Origin: Tillus elongatus
Taxonomy: Eukaryota; Arthropoda; Insecta; Coleoptera; Cleridae
Length of the DNA: 64,000 bases
Reading direction: 5' to 3'
Assembly (NCBI GenBank): GCA_964006375.1
Contig: OZ023269.1
Span: forward strand, 128,225,309 to 128,289,308
Both the position numbers and the translations under genes were made by a program. Shown piece after piece: positions 53,864 through 64,000 of the stretch. The notes beneath the pieces are model-generated. The model worked only from the letters and a program-made list of their open reading frames with translations. It was not told where the DNA came from and did no database searches. Every line of letters begins with the position of its first letter. The first letter of the stretch is position 1.

Positions 53864-54010
53864 CACGAATAAAAGAGGACCCAGTACGCTGCCTTGAGGA
53901 ATGCCCCATGGAATTTCTTTTATTTCTGATACCTCCGCTTCACACTTATCATTCTCTACCCTCTGGCTTAGGTAACTCTCAAACGATTCATATACAACTC
54001 CCTCCACTCC
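52690..54010 (-). pseudogene. Non-LTR reverse transcriptase with (TA)n expanded inside the palm
   Basis: Minus frame 54007-53863: [20 protein letters not shown] and [16 protein letters not shown]. The frame then runs into (TA)n as Ile-Tyr repeats exactly where LYIND normally occurs. On the far side an FAVYA-like remnant of the catalytic box is followed by frame 53644-53192: RLKLNLEKTIMMVFKHFYKL, IKYLGIMVDSNLMFGEHV and LSHFHYASSVLYLANKEAVN. CR1/Jockey-like order. Confidence 0.78.
53772..53862. repeat. (TA)n microsatellite inside a reverse transcriptase ORF
   Basis: About 45 units at the LYIND-YADD junction of the flanking pseudogene. Confidence 0.95.
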
Positions 54011-54392
54011 CTACATCCTCAATTTCATCAGCAGTCTCTAATTTTCTCTCTCCGTCGTTTTAGCTGCGGCATAATCTTCAGTGCCAAAATACAAGCTGGG
54101 TCATTTGGCTCAATTCTGCATCATGCCCCAAACTGTTGCAGCCTTTAGATCTGGGTTATTAAAAAATTATACAACTATTTTTATCGGTCACTGCTTGACC
54201 AGGTTTATTGACAACACACAAATGACATTTTCTTGAAATAAATGTTTTCAAGGGCTCAAAAACCGACACATCTAAAAGCTGCAACCGGTTAGTCGTATGG
54301 CGCGGAAATCCTACCGTAACTATTCCGTTTTTCATACAGTAGTTTATGATAAGTACACTTTGAGAAACCCAAATCACCACAACACTTATTTC

Positions 54393-54438
54393 AGAGCCAT
54401 TACGATCGTTTCGTTGACAAAGTCAACATCTTCAGAGA
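54393..54438 (-). ncRNA. Hammerhead ribozyme motif, left arm of foldback
   Basis: CUGAAGA core (N7 is free in the consensus), stem II GUUGAC/GUCAAC, GAAA, C-GAUC-G, GUA. Stem I pairing is weaker (AAUGG instead of AAGG). Confidence 0.65.
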
Positions 54439-54446
54439 ATTTATCT

Positions 54447-54492
54447 TCCTCTGAAGATGTTGACTTTGTCAACGAAACGATCGTAAGGTCTC
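54447..54492 (+). ncRNA. Hammerhead ribozyme motif, right arm of foldback
   Basis: CCU-CUGAAGA, perfect 6 bp stem II GUUGAC/GUCAAC with loop UUU, GAAA, minimal stem III C-GAUC-G, GUA triplet and AGG returning to CCU. All invariant core bases present. Confidence 0.72.
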
Positions 54493-54649
54493 TGAAATAA
54501 GTGTTGTGGTGATTTGGGTTTCTCAAATTGTACTTATTAGTGCTCATCACAGGTTCCACTTTTCACATAGTAGTTTATGCCTTACTGGGATGATCGAATA
54601 ATATGCAAAAAGAATGGTTGTCAACTAGAAAAAGCACTGGGTTTTCATT

Positions 54650-56415
54650 TCCATGGGCGTCTGTCTGCTTATCTCATCCTGACCCCTCTGATATATCACA
54701 AAACGTCACCGAAATTATCCATGCTGGCATGAAGTTATTTATTCCACGTACACAGAAAACCTCTTCAGCCACTCAAAAGCTCTGGTTCTCTAAATCCTGT
54801 GACAAGGCCAGACTTGAAAAGATCAAAGCTCACAAAACGCTTCTACACAATCCCAGTCAAGAAAACCGTCAAGCATTTAACGACGCAAGAAACCGCTATG
54901 TCCGCATTCTTTCTGAGGAAAAAAACTCGTTTAATAACCACATCAAAAACAAAGTCCTCTTAAGCTCCAACGGCGGCAAATCCTTCTGGACTCTTGCTAA
55001 ATCTATTGGGAATAATTTCTGCAAAAGCACGTTCCCACCTCTTGTCTCAGGGGATGAAATTGTTTCTACCGCCCTGGGCAAGACTGAACTTTTTGCTTCG
55101 TTGTTCGCCAGCAATTCTACTCTCAACCCACCTCCAAATGTTCAACCACCAACAGTCCCCAGTGTTGCGCATAAAATTACGGATATCATTTTCAAAACTA
55201 AAAAGGTACGAAAGATGCTCTCTTCTCTTAACACCAGGAAACCCTCTGGCCTTGACGAGATCACAGCAATTGTTCTCAAAAAATGCACACCAGAAGTTGC
55301 TCCTGTCCTGACTCGTCTATTTCAGATATCTTACAATAAAGGCATATTCCCTAGTAACTGGAAAACTGCTCGAGTACAACCCATCCCCAAAAAAAGGATC
55401 CAAAGCACTTCCTAGCAACTACATGCCTATTTATCTCCTTTCAGTCGTCTCTAAAGTGATTGAAAAGTATATAAACACCGAATTACTAAAATTTCTTGAA
55501 AAACACAGTCTAATCCACAACAGGCAGTATGGATTCCGTCAGCGCAGATCGACTGCCGACCTCCTTACTTTTGTCACCCATTCTTGGAATAAGTCTATGG
55601 AACTACACGGTTGATCCCAGATTGTCGCTCTAGACATATCCAAAGCATTCGACCAGGTCTGGCACGCAACGCTGCTTAATAAACTTCCGGCCTATGGCCT
55701 ACCACCAAAACTTTGTACCTGGACAGCAAATTTCCTCTCCAACAGGAGCATTTTTGTTGTTGTGGATGTCCATTCCTCTAAACTGTATCCAATTAATGCA
55801 GGAGTTCCTCAAGGTTCAGCTTTAGCCCCTACTTTGTTTCTTCTCCACATCAATGACCTCCTCTCTAGCACATCCAACCCAGTTCACAGTTACGCGGACG
55901 ACAGCACCCTCCACTCAAATATACAATATTCTAAGCCTGTCTCTTTAGCCCAATTAGATAAGGATCGCAGACTCATGGAGGGTTCTGTCTCCGTGGATCT
56001 CCAAGAAATATTAGACTGGGGAAGTAGAAATCTTGTACAATTCAACCCCACCAAATCTCAGTCTTGGTGACCTATTTCTCTTTTATAGATATCTGCACGG
56101 GCACTGCTCAGAGGAGCTTTCCTCCATAGTTCCCCCACCTGCTGCCCCCAACAGATCTACCAGGGGAACAGAGCGAATGCACCCTTTTACTGTCCAGGTC
56201 ACCAGACATAGAACATCTTGTTATGCCCGCTCTTTTGACCCGAGGACTTCCAAGTTGTGGAATTCCTTGCCGGCGCATGTTTCTCCTTCTCCTCCGAACC
56301 TCCAAACCTTCAAGTCCAGAATTAACAAGTTGCATCTTTCCTCCTTGTCAACACCCACGGTACGATAGTATTTAGGCTGTAGGCCCTCGTGGTGTGTTGT
56401 TGAAATTAAAAAAAA
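54650..56415 (+). pseudogene. CR1/Jockey-type non-LTR inserted in Tigger (family B)
   Basis: Frames 54603-55415, 55423-55614 and 55762-56070 cover the linker (CLSHPDPSDISQNVTEIIHA), the fingers, QYGFRQRRSTADLLTFVTHS, a stop at 55612, ISKAFDQVWHATLLNKLPAY, AGVPQGSALAP and the catalytic YADDST. Most of the thumb (about 500 bp relative to 30250-30640) is deleted near 56066. The CGTGGTGTGTTGTTGAAAT tail and A-run end at about 56415, where Tigger sequence resumes. Confidence 0.85.
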
Positions 56416-56700
56416 AAGGCGTGGGGTTCGTATGTTTTCTAAAGTGTTGCAAACATTTCGAGAATGTCTCTATAGACATCCAACCGTTTTTGTGGGCACT
56501 TCTTCTGGAGTCTGGTGGTGTTCCAAGTATCAGTCGTCCTTCATTGGATTTATTCGTATCCTATTGAATATAAAATAGGAGGGACATAATTTCCAAGCGT
56601 ATATACGGCGCAGACTACAGTTGTGTTTTTTCCACGCTCTGCAGTGACTACTTTTACATGTCGAGCTCCGGTAGGACTGACAAGCACGATTGGAGAACCC
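56415..56700 (-). pseudogene. Tigger/pogo transposase, upstream part of the interrupted copy
   Basis: The minus strand reads SPTGARHVKVVTAERGKNTT and VVCAVYTLGNYVPPIL, the start of the DDE_1 catalytic domain, then runs to the junction with the family B insertion at 56415. Confidence 0.7.
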
Positions 56701-56724
56701 AAATCACCACAACACATTTTAAAA

Positions 56725-56768
56725 GACCTAACGATCGTTTCGCTAACCAAGTTAGAGTGATCAGAGGA
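56725..56768 (-). ncRNA. Degenerate hammerhead motif
   Basis: Keeps stem II CUAAC/GUUAG, GAAA, C-GAUC-G and stem I (CCU/AGG), but the core is CUGAUCA, so the invariant G8 is lost. Probably inactive. Confidence 0.6.
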
Positions 56769-57107
56769 TTAAAATATTCTAATTGATTTCTACTTCTACA
56801 CGTATTTATATTCAGGCAAAAGCCAAAAAAAGAGAGGGCAATTTTTAACTAGCAGACGCATCCTTTGTACATTATATCCTCAATTGCCGGAAGAGGTTAT
56901 TGAACTTCCCTTTATTACACCAATCGGCAGCTTAGTGATCCCTTGCTGATATTTTCGTTTGTCGGAAATATCTATTATTTTCTTATCTCTTGGGCGCGCT
57001 TTTGTCTGCATTTATATATTTTTTACAAAGCTCTCTATCAAATGACTGGTGATGGGAGGTGGTGAGAGATTCATACATTTATTATTATTATATTTAGCGA
57101 TATATAT

Positions 57108-57579
57108 TGTTGCGTTTTCTCCGGGTTCTGGATAAGTGAGACTTTTAATTTTAACAAAACAACTTTATTTACTCTCTAAATATGGATACAATAAAAGTTC
57201 TAGAATGTTTCTCTCACCAAACACTTAATTTACTGTCTAAATATGGATACAATAAAAGTTCTAGAATGTCTCTCTCACAAAACACTTAGTTTATCTGGCC
57301 TTACAATCACTAATCTGCACACAAGTTATTATACTGGCACTACAGTAGTTACTCTTTAATACTTCACACTGGTTACTGCTTCTTCAAGTCACTTCAACAT
57401 TCTCTAACTGAACTGTACTGTCTGTCGGGCTGGCTTGCTTTTGCCTTTATATACTCGCCGTACCTTCCACCTCGTTCTGGAGCGTTCCATTCCAGAATGT
57501 TCCAGGACCTTCTTTTACTAGAATCTTCTGTGAATACAGATCGGTCCCGTGTGTATACAGGGGGATGTATATACTAACA
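57108..57579 (-). repeat. Solo LTR with heat-shock-element-like promoter
   Basis: On the minus strand it runs TGTTAGTATATAC to ACGCAACA, with TG and CA ends. It carries GAGTATATAAAGG (TATA box, about 57446-57460), an AGTAAATAAAG polyadenylation region and a 61 bp internal duplication (57165-57290). Upstream of the TATA box are contiguous 5 bp units GGAAC ATTCT GGAAT GGAAC, then GCTCC AGAAC, which match a heat shock element. No internal coding region or second LTR is nearby. No clear target-site duplication. Confidence 0.72.
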
Positions 57580-58139
57580 TTTTAAATTAATTTTGGATTC
57601 TCCTCATTAACATGGTGATTATAATCCCAAATATGTCGAACGACGGTAGATGTATCTATAGTCCCGAATCTAATTGCAATAGATCTTTTTGTTTGTCCGA
57701 CGTATTTAGGATCACAATCTCTACAACTTATTTCATAAATTTCCGACATTTTGGGCGCACTATGCTTGTCTTTTGGGTTACCTTGCAGGTTTTTTAAAGT
57801 ATTTTTTGCCGAAAATGTTAATTGCAAGTTGGCTTTTTTTAAAATGCTATGTAGACCCCTCGTGATTCGAGGTTCAAAAGCTAAGCAAACAAAGGTTTTT
57901 CCGCTTTCTCTCTTATAAACGTAGTTGATTCTGCTAACAACCCAATCCCAACAGAACAGGTTGGAATATAGATCCAGATCACTGGGAAACATCAATATAA
58001 TAGACTGTTTCACAGAACAACTCAATATGACCCCTTTTCAGAACATATTTTTTCAAACAGACATTAATGTTAAATTGAGTCTTTTAATCAGTATATTTTA
58101 GGTTTATTTGATGTGCATGCGCCTGTTAAGTGTAATGCC

Positions 58140-58320
58140 ACCAGAAAACGTAGACCCCCCCCCCTGTTTGACGGACACCATCAGAGAAATGACACAGCTG
58201 AAGGAGTGTGCTTTAAGTAAGTTTAAGACAACACATTCTCAAACAGACTGGCAACATTATAAAAATTTGCGAAATATTACAACATAGGCAATAAGGACAG
58301 AAAAAAGACAGTATTTACAG
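58140..58320 (+). pseudogene. Non-LTR pre-RT linker fragment
   Basis: Reads DTIREMTQLKECALSKFKTT and DWQHYKNLRNITT, which is typical of the region between endonuclease and reverse transcriptase in CR1/Jockey-type elements. Isolated. Confidence 0.5.
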
Positions 58321-58324
58321 AGCG

Positions 58325-58730
58325 TCGCAAGGACAGTTCAGACACAGTTCAAAGAGAGCTGTGGAGCTGCTAAATCTTAGCATAGGACAGCTGAGAAACG
58401 TAACAGGACTCTTGACGGGACACAAGGCCGTTAAGAAACACCTGTATAAAATGGGGCGATTCGAGGTAGACCTGGCATGCAAATCAGCCCAGCACATCTT
58501 TTGCGAGTGTAAAGCTCTGGACCGCAGAAGACAACTGATCTACGGACAGCCTAGACCGGAGACCGAGCAATATAAAACTTCACCCTACCAATTGTTGTGC
58601 AGACTAGTTCAAGGCACAGTGATTTTGTAATGCGTGGAGTAGAAAAGACAAAGGGTATGCACAATAAGCCAAAGGCTGCGGTGCTATCGGGGCGGCAAAA
58701 ACGCGGACGAGCCCTGAGGGAGAAATGACA
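58325..58730 (+). pseudogene. Family A non-LTR 3' end
   Basis: An 89-codon frame with LLNLSIGQLRNVTGLLTGHK and [18 protein letters not shown], followed by the family 3' UTR to about 58730. Part of the zinc-knuckle region (CRLCGEGEE) is deleted. Confidence 0.78.
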
Positions 58731-59292
58731 ACAGTGCGGGTAAGATGACGAAGTTCGTCATTTTACCTGTGCCATCTTATCCGAATAGGTTATGTTTAAA
58801 GCCGGTACCCATATTGTTGTGAAAAACATGATATCGATAAAAATTTAACTGGCATGCAACGAAATACATTAGTTGCTAGCAATTTAGCACAATCAAGTGT
58901 CAACATACCTTGAATAATGGTTAGTTAACCTTACTTGACACAGCGACGATATTACACCAGTTATGCAGGATATACTGACATGGGTTCCAGATACAAAGGC
59001 TACCACAGCCTGTCTGGGCTGCACGGCAAACTTAACTTGCCTGCTTTTGGTAAGATGGCAGCACCATACGGAAAATCGGTATCATCGCCTTTGAAGATAT
59101 GATTATTCATTCATTATCTTACCCTCTTTGTCAACTTACCCAACCTTCCCCTATAAGTTTCATGTGCTGAATGACGAAATATTTTAAAAAGTTACTTAGT
59201 TTAATTTTAACAGTAGTTTGTAATCTTTTGGCCAATTAAATTTTGTTGTTGTATATAATTGTTTGTTAACTGTATTTATTATAATTTTACAG
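58731..59292. other. Intron, no gene seen
   Basis: A TAAGATGRC/GTCATTTTACC pair and several TTACCC/GGGTAAG strings between 58735 and 59150 suggest a non-autonomous repeat with inverted pieces. No coding signal. Confidence 0.35.
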
Positions 59293-59340
59293 AAGTCGCG
59301 AATTCGTCTATCCAATCGAATTCCAATTGACCTACGATCT
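59293..59340 (+). CDS. Exon 15: phase 2-2 micro-exon, 16 codons
   Basis: Acceptor ATAATTTTACAG; donor GTAAGTATTAAC at 59341. Reads SREFVYPIEFQLTYD plus junction Leu. At 48 bp it is the shortest exon. Its content is hydrophobic and aromatic, like the segment just before the kinase, so it probably belongs to the kinase-proximal linker. It lies 8.2 kb after exon 14, across the most heavily nested transposon region. Confidence 0.65.
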
Positions 59341-59403
59341 GTAAGTATTAACTATATTTATATCTAAATTTTATTCTAACAAGAAATCCAAGCAAATTTT
59401 GTT

Positions 59404-60820
<1,417 letters not shown>

Positions 60821-63195
60821 ATGGCTATGTGATTTTTTTAATAAGGTCAATTATCTCAAAAAACGATAAAGATAGGTTAGATGCAATTTGGATCAATTTG
60901 TAAATTTTATGTAGAATTCAAATATGTAATAATATACATGCTGATTGATTTAAAATAGCAAAGTTGATTGTCGTATCGAAGAAATGAACTACCCTTTATA
61001 CATGCAATTATTATCAAATAAAAAACTGCGTGAATATAAACAACTTTTCTATTAGTGAATTTTCATTAAGAAAATTCACTAATAGAGAGGTGTCGATGGT
61101 GAGACTCGGAAAATTTCTTCAAATGAGCGCGAATTGGGGACCCTGGAACTCATTTCCATGGTCAGCTAAAAATTAAAAAACATTTTTTTAAACGCATTAT
61201 CTTTCAAATTATTTAGGTGCATAGTTGTGTACCAATTTTTAAGTCTTTTGATCATAGAAACATAAAGTTGTTCGGAACTAAAATTAAAATAATCCTCGAC
61301 ATCACTTCAAATTCTGTAATGCAATATCTATAATGTTGGACAAAGACAGATGATGTTACCTGTATTGCTATGCTATTTAAATAAATGATGGATAAAAATC
61401 TAAACAATGGAAGTTACAAGTATTGCAACATGTCAGTATGGAGACCATTGTGAAATGTACGACAGGGACGTCATCTCGGTGTGGAACCAGGCAGTATGTT
61501 TTCACGATAGCTCTAGTTAACACAAAATGTTATAGATGGAGACATGTGTACAATCAACTAACAATCTTGTAGATTGTAAGACCTGGTCCATTTCTTTTAT
61601 AATACCGGGACAATGTTTGCTTTCAAAAGCGCTAAATTTTAGCATGTGACAATGTTCTTTGCAAGTATCAACACTTGCTCGCAAAATGAGAACGATACTG
61701 ATAGATAAGTTACTAGATCCATCATTTTTATTATCGATGATTTTCCAGGTTAGTTTTTTTAGTGAGTTTGATAAATAGCACTTAAAGCGTATTTCTGTAC
61801 TTCTCATATTGTACGTTTCAAACAGGTACAGTCTCACGCTTGCAATTAAACAAACCTACGTTTGTTAAGCGTCCATGCCTATCGAGCTTAATTTAAAAGG
61901 TGCTTGCTTTCGCCGTCGACCGGATTTTAGTGTAGTCTTGGACAAAACCAGATTTTTACACTCGCGAATCGCGAAATAGCCGCGAAACGTATTCCTACTG
62001 GTTTATTTAAAATAATATCGTAAAACCGTTATTTTTTATTAGATTTTATACATTTATTTTACTAATTTTTGTGTGCACACAGACACGATCTAAATGTCTT
62101 CTCTACTTTTAAGTTTGTGTAGTTCCAATGTTAGTTAAGGGCCTCCCTTTATTATACTTACTTATCTTGTGCTTATATATGCAATATAAAAATAAAAAAA
62201 GAGTGAAACAACAAGTGAATTTATTTACTTTAGTGCTGCATTCGATATTATCTGAAAAATACATTATAGGCGACAATGTGGAATGTAATTTCGGTAAATT
62301 TACAGTTTACTGCATTTTTTCCCAGAAACATGCTGAGAACCCCCCTTGGATGCACAACCCACAAGGCAAATTTAGTGCAAACAACCCCTAAGAAACTTAG
62401 GCGACCGATAATGAATATGGTTGCTGGGCGGGAAGAAAATCTGAGCGGAAAATGCTAAAAAAAAAACGTTTAGTCGGACTTTGAAAATATGCGTTTTTCA
62501 CATTTTGCAGCAATACTTTCTTTAAAACCTGTCTGCCCCGAACAACACCCATATTCGCCCAGGTTCAGTAACTTTCTTGGGGGTTGCTCCCAAGAAATGT
62601 TTCTTGTGCTTTATGCTTTGAAGGTAGTTTTATGCATGGGCAAGGGGAAGGAGAACCCCCGTGTTTTTGGGTGAGGGGGCAGAAACCCTCTTGGTCCTGG
62701 AGGTTCTTCTTCCTCTTCTGCAGACATAGAATCACCCTCAATGCATGAACCACAGGAATCTTTTTATGTTCCGCTTTCTAGTGTATTTTTGGTTGAGTAT
62801 ATTTTCTGTTTATCAACTGTTTTGTTTGAGTTTTGTATCCAATTTACTCTATAAATATTTATGTCAGAGGTCATGTTTTTGCTTGTCCTTCTTTACCTTA
62901 TTTTTTTACCGTCCCTAGTTAAATAAAGTAACGTTTATTCTTATGAAAATTCACTACAATAACGCATTTGCTGCGTTCCGTACATTTTTAATAATTTTAT
63001 TCAACTATCACAATTTTCCATAAAAACGGTGAGAGGGCATGTTATCTTGAACCGCCTGTACATACAATTTTAAAATACTGTGTCAAGAACCACACTTAAG
63101 AAATCTAAGTTGCTTCTGTGTACTTTTTAAAAAAGCTAGAGAAAACACTTACAGTTCACACATAACAATTATTATTAAAAGGATTTTTTTTACAG
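60821..63195. other. Last intron in window: repeat fragments, no gene seen
   Basis: 61045-61150 is an R4 left end (TTAGTGAATTTTC, AAAATTCACTAATAG). 61440-61610 is a copy of the 8286 repeat. 62941-62980 is an isolated R1/R2 right end (ATAACGCATTTGCTGCG). At 62128-62760 short open frames match nothing I know. The polypyrimidine tract for exon 16 is at 63183-63192. Confidence 0.5.
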
Positions 63196-64000
63196 GCTAA
63201 GACCACTTCCGTTCAGGTCAAATGATATGTTTCAGCCACAATCAGAAGTTGAAGGTAGATGGGTCATTACAACTAAATTAGGAGAAGGAGCTCATGGGCA
63301 CGTTTATAGAGCTTTTGATAAGAAAGATCAGAAATTTGTTGCAATAAAGATATGTTATGAAGGCCTCAGCAGCAATGAAGCAAAGATACTCTTACAACTA
63401 AGGGATAGCCGGCATTTTACAAATTGTATACACCAAAGTATAGCTTCAATGAGGTCTTTTCTAGTTTTTGAACTCACAGGACCAAATTTGGCATCCCTTA
63501 CGGCGGTCTACAAAGGGCTGAGTTACAACACGATTGCCAATTTGGCCTTACAAATGTTGGAGACGGTTGGTGAGTTACACTATATTGGCTACTCACATTG
63601 TGACATTAAAGCCACCAATTTTGTAATCGGACTTCCTCCAACAAAATGGCGCACTGTATTATTGATAGATTTTAGTATAGCCACAACAGATGCAAGCATT
63701 AAGAAATGCGAAGATATCTATGGGGTTATATTAATATTGCTACAGATGGTTACTGATACCACAGACTTGTTTAAATATGGGTTAGGTCTCAAGCCCTCAG
63801 AAAAAGTTGCGATGGCCGCAGATTTAATACAAACCTACCTTGGAGAACCCTTTCTTAAGTTAAAGTGCAAACTTGATAATATGGAGGGAGCGCAGCTACC
63901 AAGACCCATACACTTAAAACGTTATGTTGATGAGTTCATTTATAACAGAAACTTGCGCATTTTTGAGCCTTTCGAATGGGAGCTTAAACCATCTCTAATG
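63196..64000 (+). CDS. Exon 16: degenerate CK1/tau-tubulin-kinase-like protein kinase domain (3' end beyond window)
   Basis: Acceptor TTTTTTACAG ends at 63195. The frame is then open for 268 codons to the window edge. Numbering from the first full codon: glycine loop GEGAHGHV 29-36, VAIK Lys51, helix-C Glu61, ELTGPNL 92-98 (CK1 family ELLGPSL), HCDIKATN 134-141 with catalytic-type Asp136, Lys138 and Asn141, LLIDFS 155-160 with Asp158, helix-F Asp173, and a closing EPFEW 257-261 that matches the EPYDW end of tau-tubulin kinase catalytic domains. HRD is HCD and DFG is DFS. Only 14 residues separate Asp158 from Asp173, where CK1-group kinases have roughly 40 or more, so the activation loop and P+1/APE region are essentially absent. 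Family membership is clear. Catalytic activity is doubtful, though the metal- and ATP-binding residues persist. Large single exon, phase 2 at its start. Confidence 0.88.

Larger units (their letters stand above)
54349..54568. mobile_element. 220 bp foldback insertion with two head-to-head hammerheads and 11 bp target-site duplication
   Basis: The insert is flanked by direct repeats AGTAGTTTATG at 54338-54348 and 54569-54579. It is an almost perfect palindrome around 54440, each arm carrying a hammerhead motif and the AAATCACCACAACAC border found at Penelope-type ends elsewhere in the window. It interrupts the Tigger ORF precisely. Confidence 0.8.
54040..54655 (-). pseudogene. Tigger/pogo transposase, C-terminal half (interrupted)
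   Basis: The minus strand reads GNENPVLFLVDNHSFC at 54640-54590 (catalytic Asp), is interrupted by the foldback at 54349-54568, then resumes with YCMKNGIVTVGFPRHTTNRL and LLDVSVFEPLKTF and ends near KAATVW. It is collinear with the fragment at 56415-56700; a family B non-LTR lies between them. Confidence 0.72.
56700..58040 (-). mobile_element. Penelope-like element, GIY-YIG part, split by a solo LTR
   Basis: Minus frame 58025-57582 includes CLAFEPRITRGLHSILKKAN, MSEIYEISCRDCDPKYVGQT (GIY-YIG core with CX2C), KRSIAIRF and VRHIWDYNHH. The LTR at 57108-57579 interrupts the element after NPKLI. A degenerate hammerhead at 56725-56768 marks its far end. Confidence 0.75.

Noticed and set aside
58060..58220. 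Possible exon ending at GTAAGTTT (58217)
   Set aside because: The encoded sequence is a non-LTR pre-RT linker (DTIREMTQLKE...), and the frame does not match phase 2.
62128..62753. Short ORFs with proline/asparagine-rich ends
   Set aside because: Overlapping frames on both strands, no known motif, no splice signals in phase with the host gene.

Overview
The window looks like a gene-poor, AT-rich, transposon-packed stretch of an insect (or other arthropod) nuclear genome. The signs are spliceosomal introns, several clades of insect-type non-LTR retrotransposons, Penelope-like elements, Tc1/mariner, Tigger/pogo and hAT remnants, tRNA-derived SINE fragments and at least fifteen (TA)n arrays. The order cannot be fixed from sequence alone. 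No bacterial-type gene, rRNA or functional tRNA was seen.

One host gene can be recognised. It runs on the + strand from before 2204 to beyond 64000. I reconstruct 16 exons: 2204-2779, 6244-6333, 7759-7872, 11959-12093, 16388-16468, 20780-20935, 28229-28324, 28725-28811, 34605-34688, 41143-41226, 44318-44398, 48164-48247, 49651-49713, 51027-51095, 59293-59340 and 63196-64000 (continuing). Every complete exon is a multiple of three and is bounded by phase-2 introns on both sides. All are open in that phase, and most end in Leu plus a strong donor, GTAAGTAYTTTAGA. The first fifteen encode about 616 residues rich in Pro, Gln, Ser and Gly, including nineteen tandem copies of a nine-residue SGASAPDxF repeat in the first. 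Several exons are visibly duplicates of one another. The last exon is a large single-exon protein kinase domain of the CK1/tau-tubulin kinase type. It has HCD for HRD and DFS for DFG, and almost no activation segment. The gene therefore looks like a fast-evolving, exon-multiplied disordered region joined to a degenerate kinase. The all-phase-2 micro-exon layout recalls the architecture described for aphid bicycle effector genes and schistosome micro-exon genes, without clear sequence kinship.

Layout. 1-6243: decayed non-LTR and Penelope pieces around exon 1. 6584-17830: I/R1/LOA-type and CR1/Jockey-type non-LTR fragments plus a Tigger transposase. 14784-20735 and 26290-28197: short non-autonomous repeats with a conserved GCACTTGCTGCGTC end. 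22645-25460: a 2.8 kb inverted pair of Penelope-like elements with hammerhead ribozymes at both outer ends. 28925-30985: the longest CR1/Jockey-type copy. 32291-34495, 38059-40882 and 45170-47082: three mariner-like elements with long inverted repeats. 35495-36730: a five-copy 247 bp satellite. 51280-52580: a hAT remnant. 54040-58730: a nest of Tigger, a hammerhead foldback, a CR1/Jockey-type copy, Penelope and a solo LTR with a heat-shock-like promoter. All of these lie in introns of the host gene, and all transposon ORFs seen are broken.
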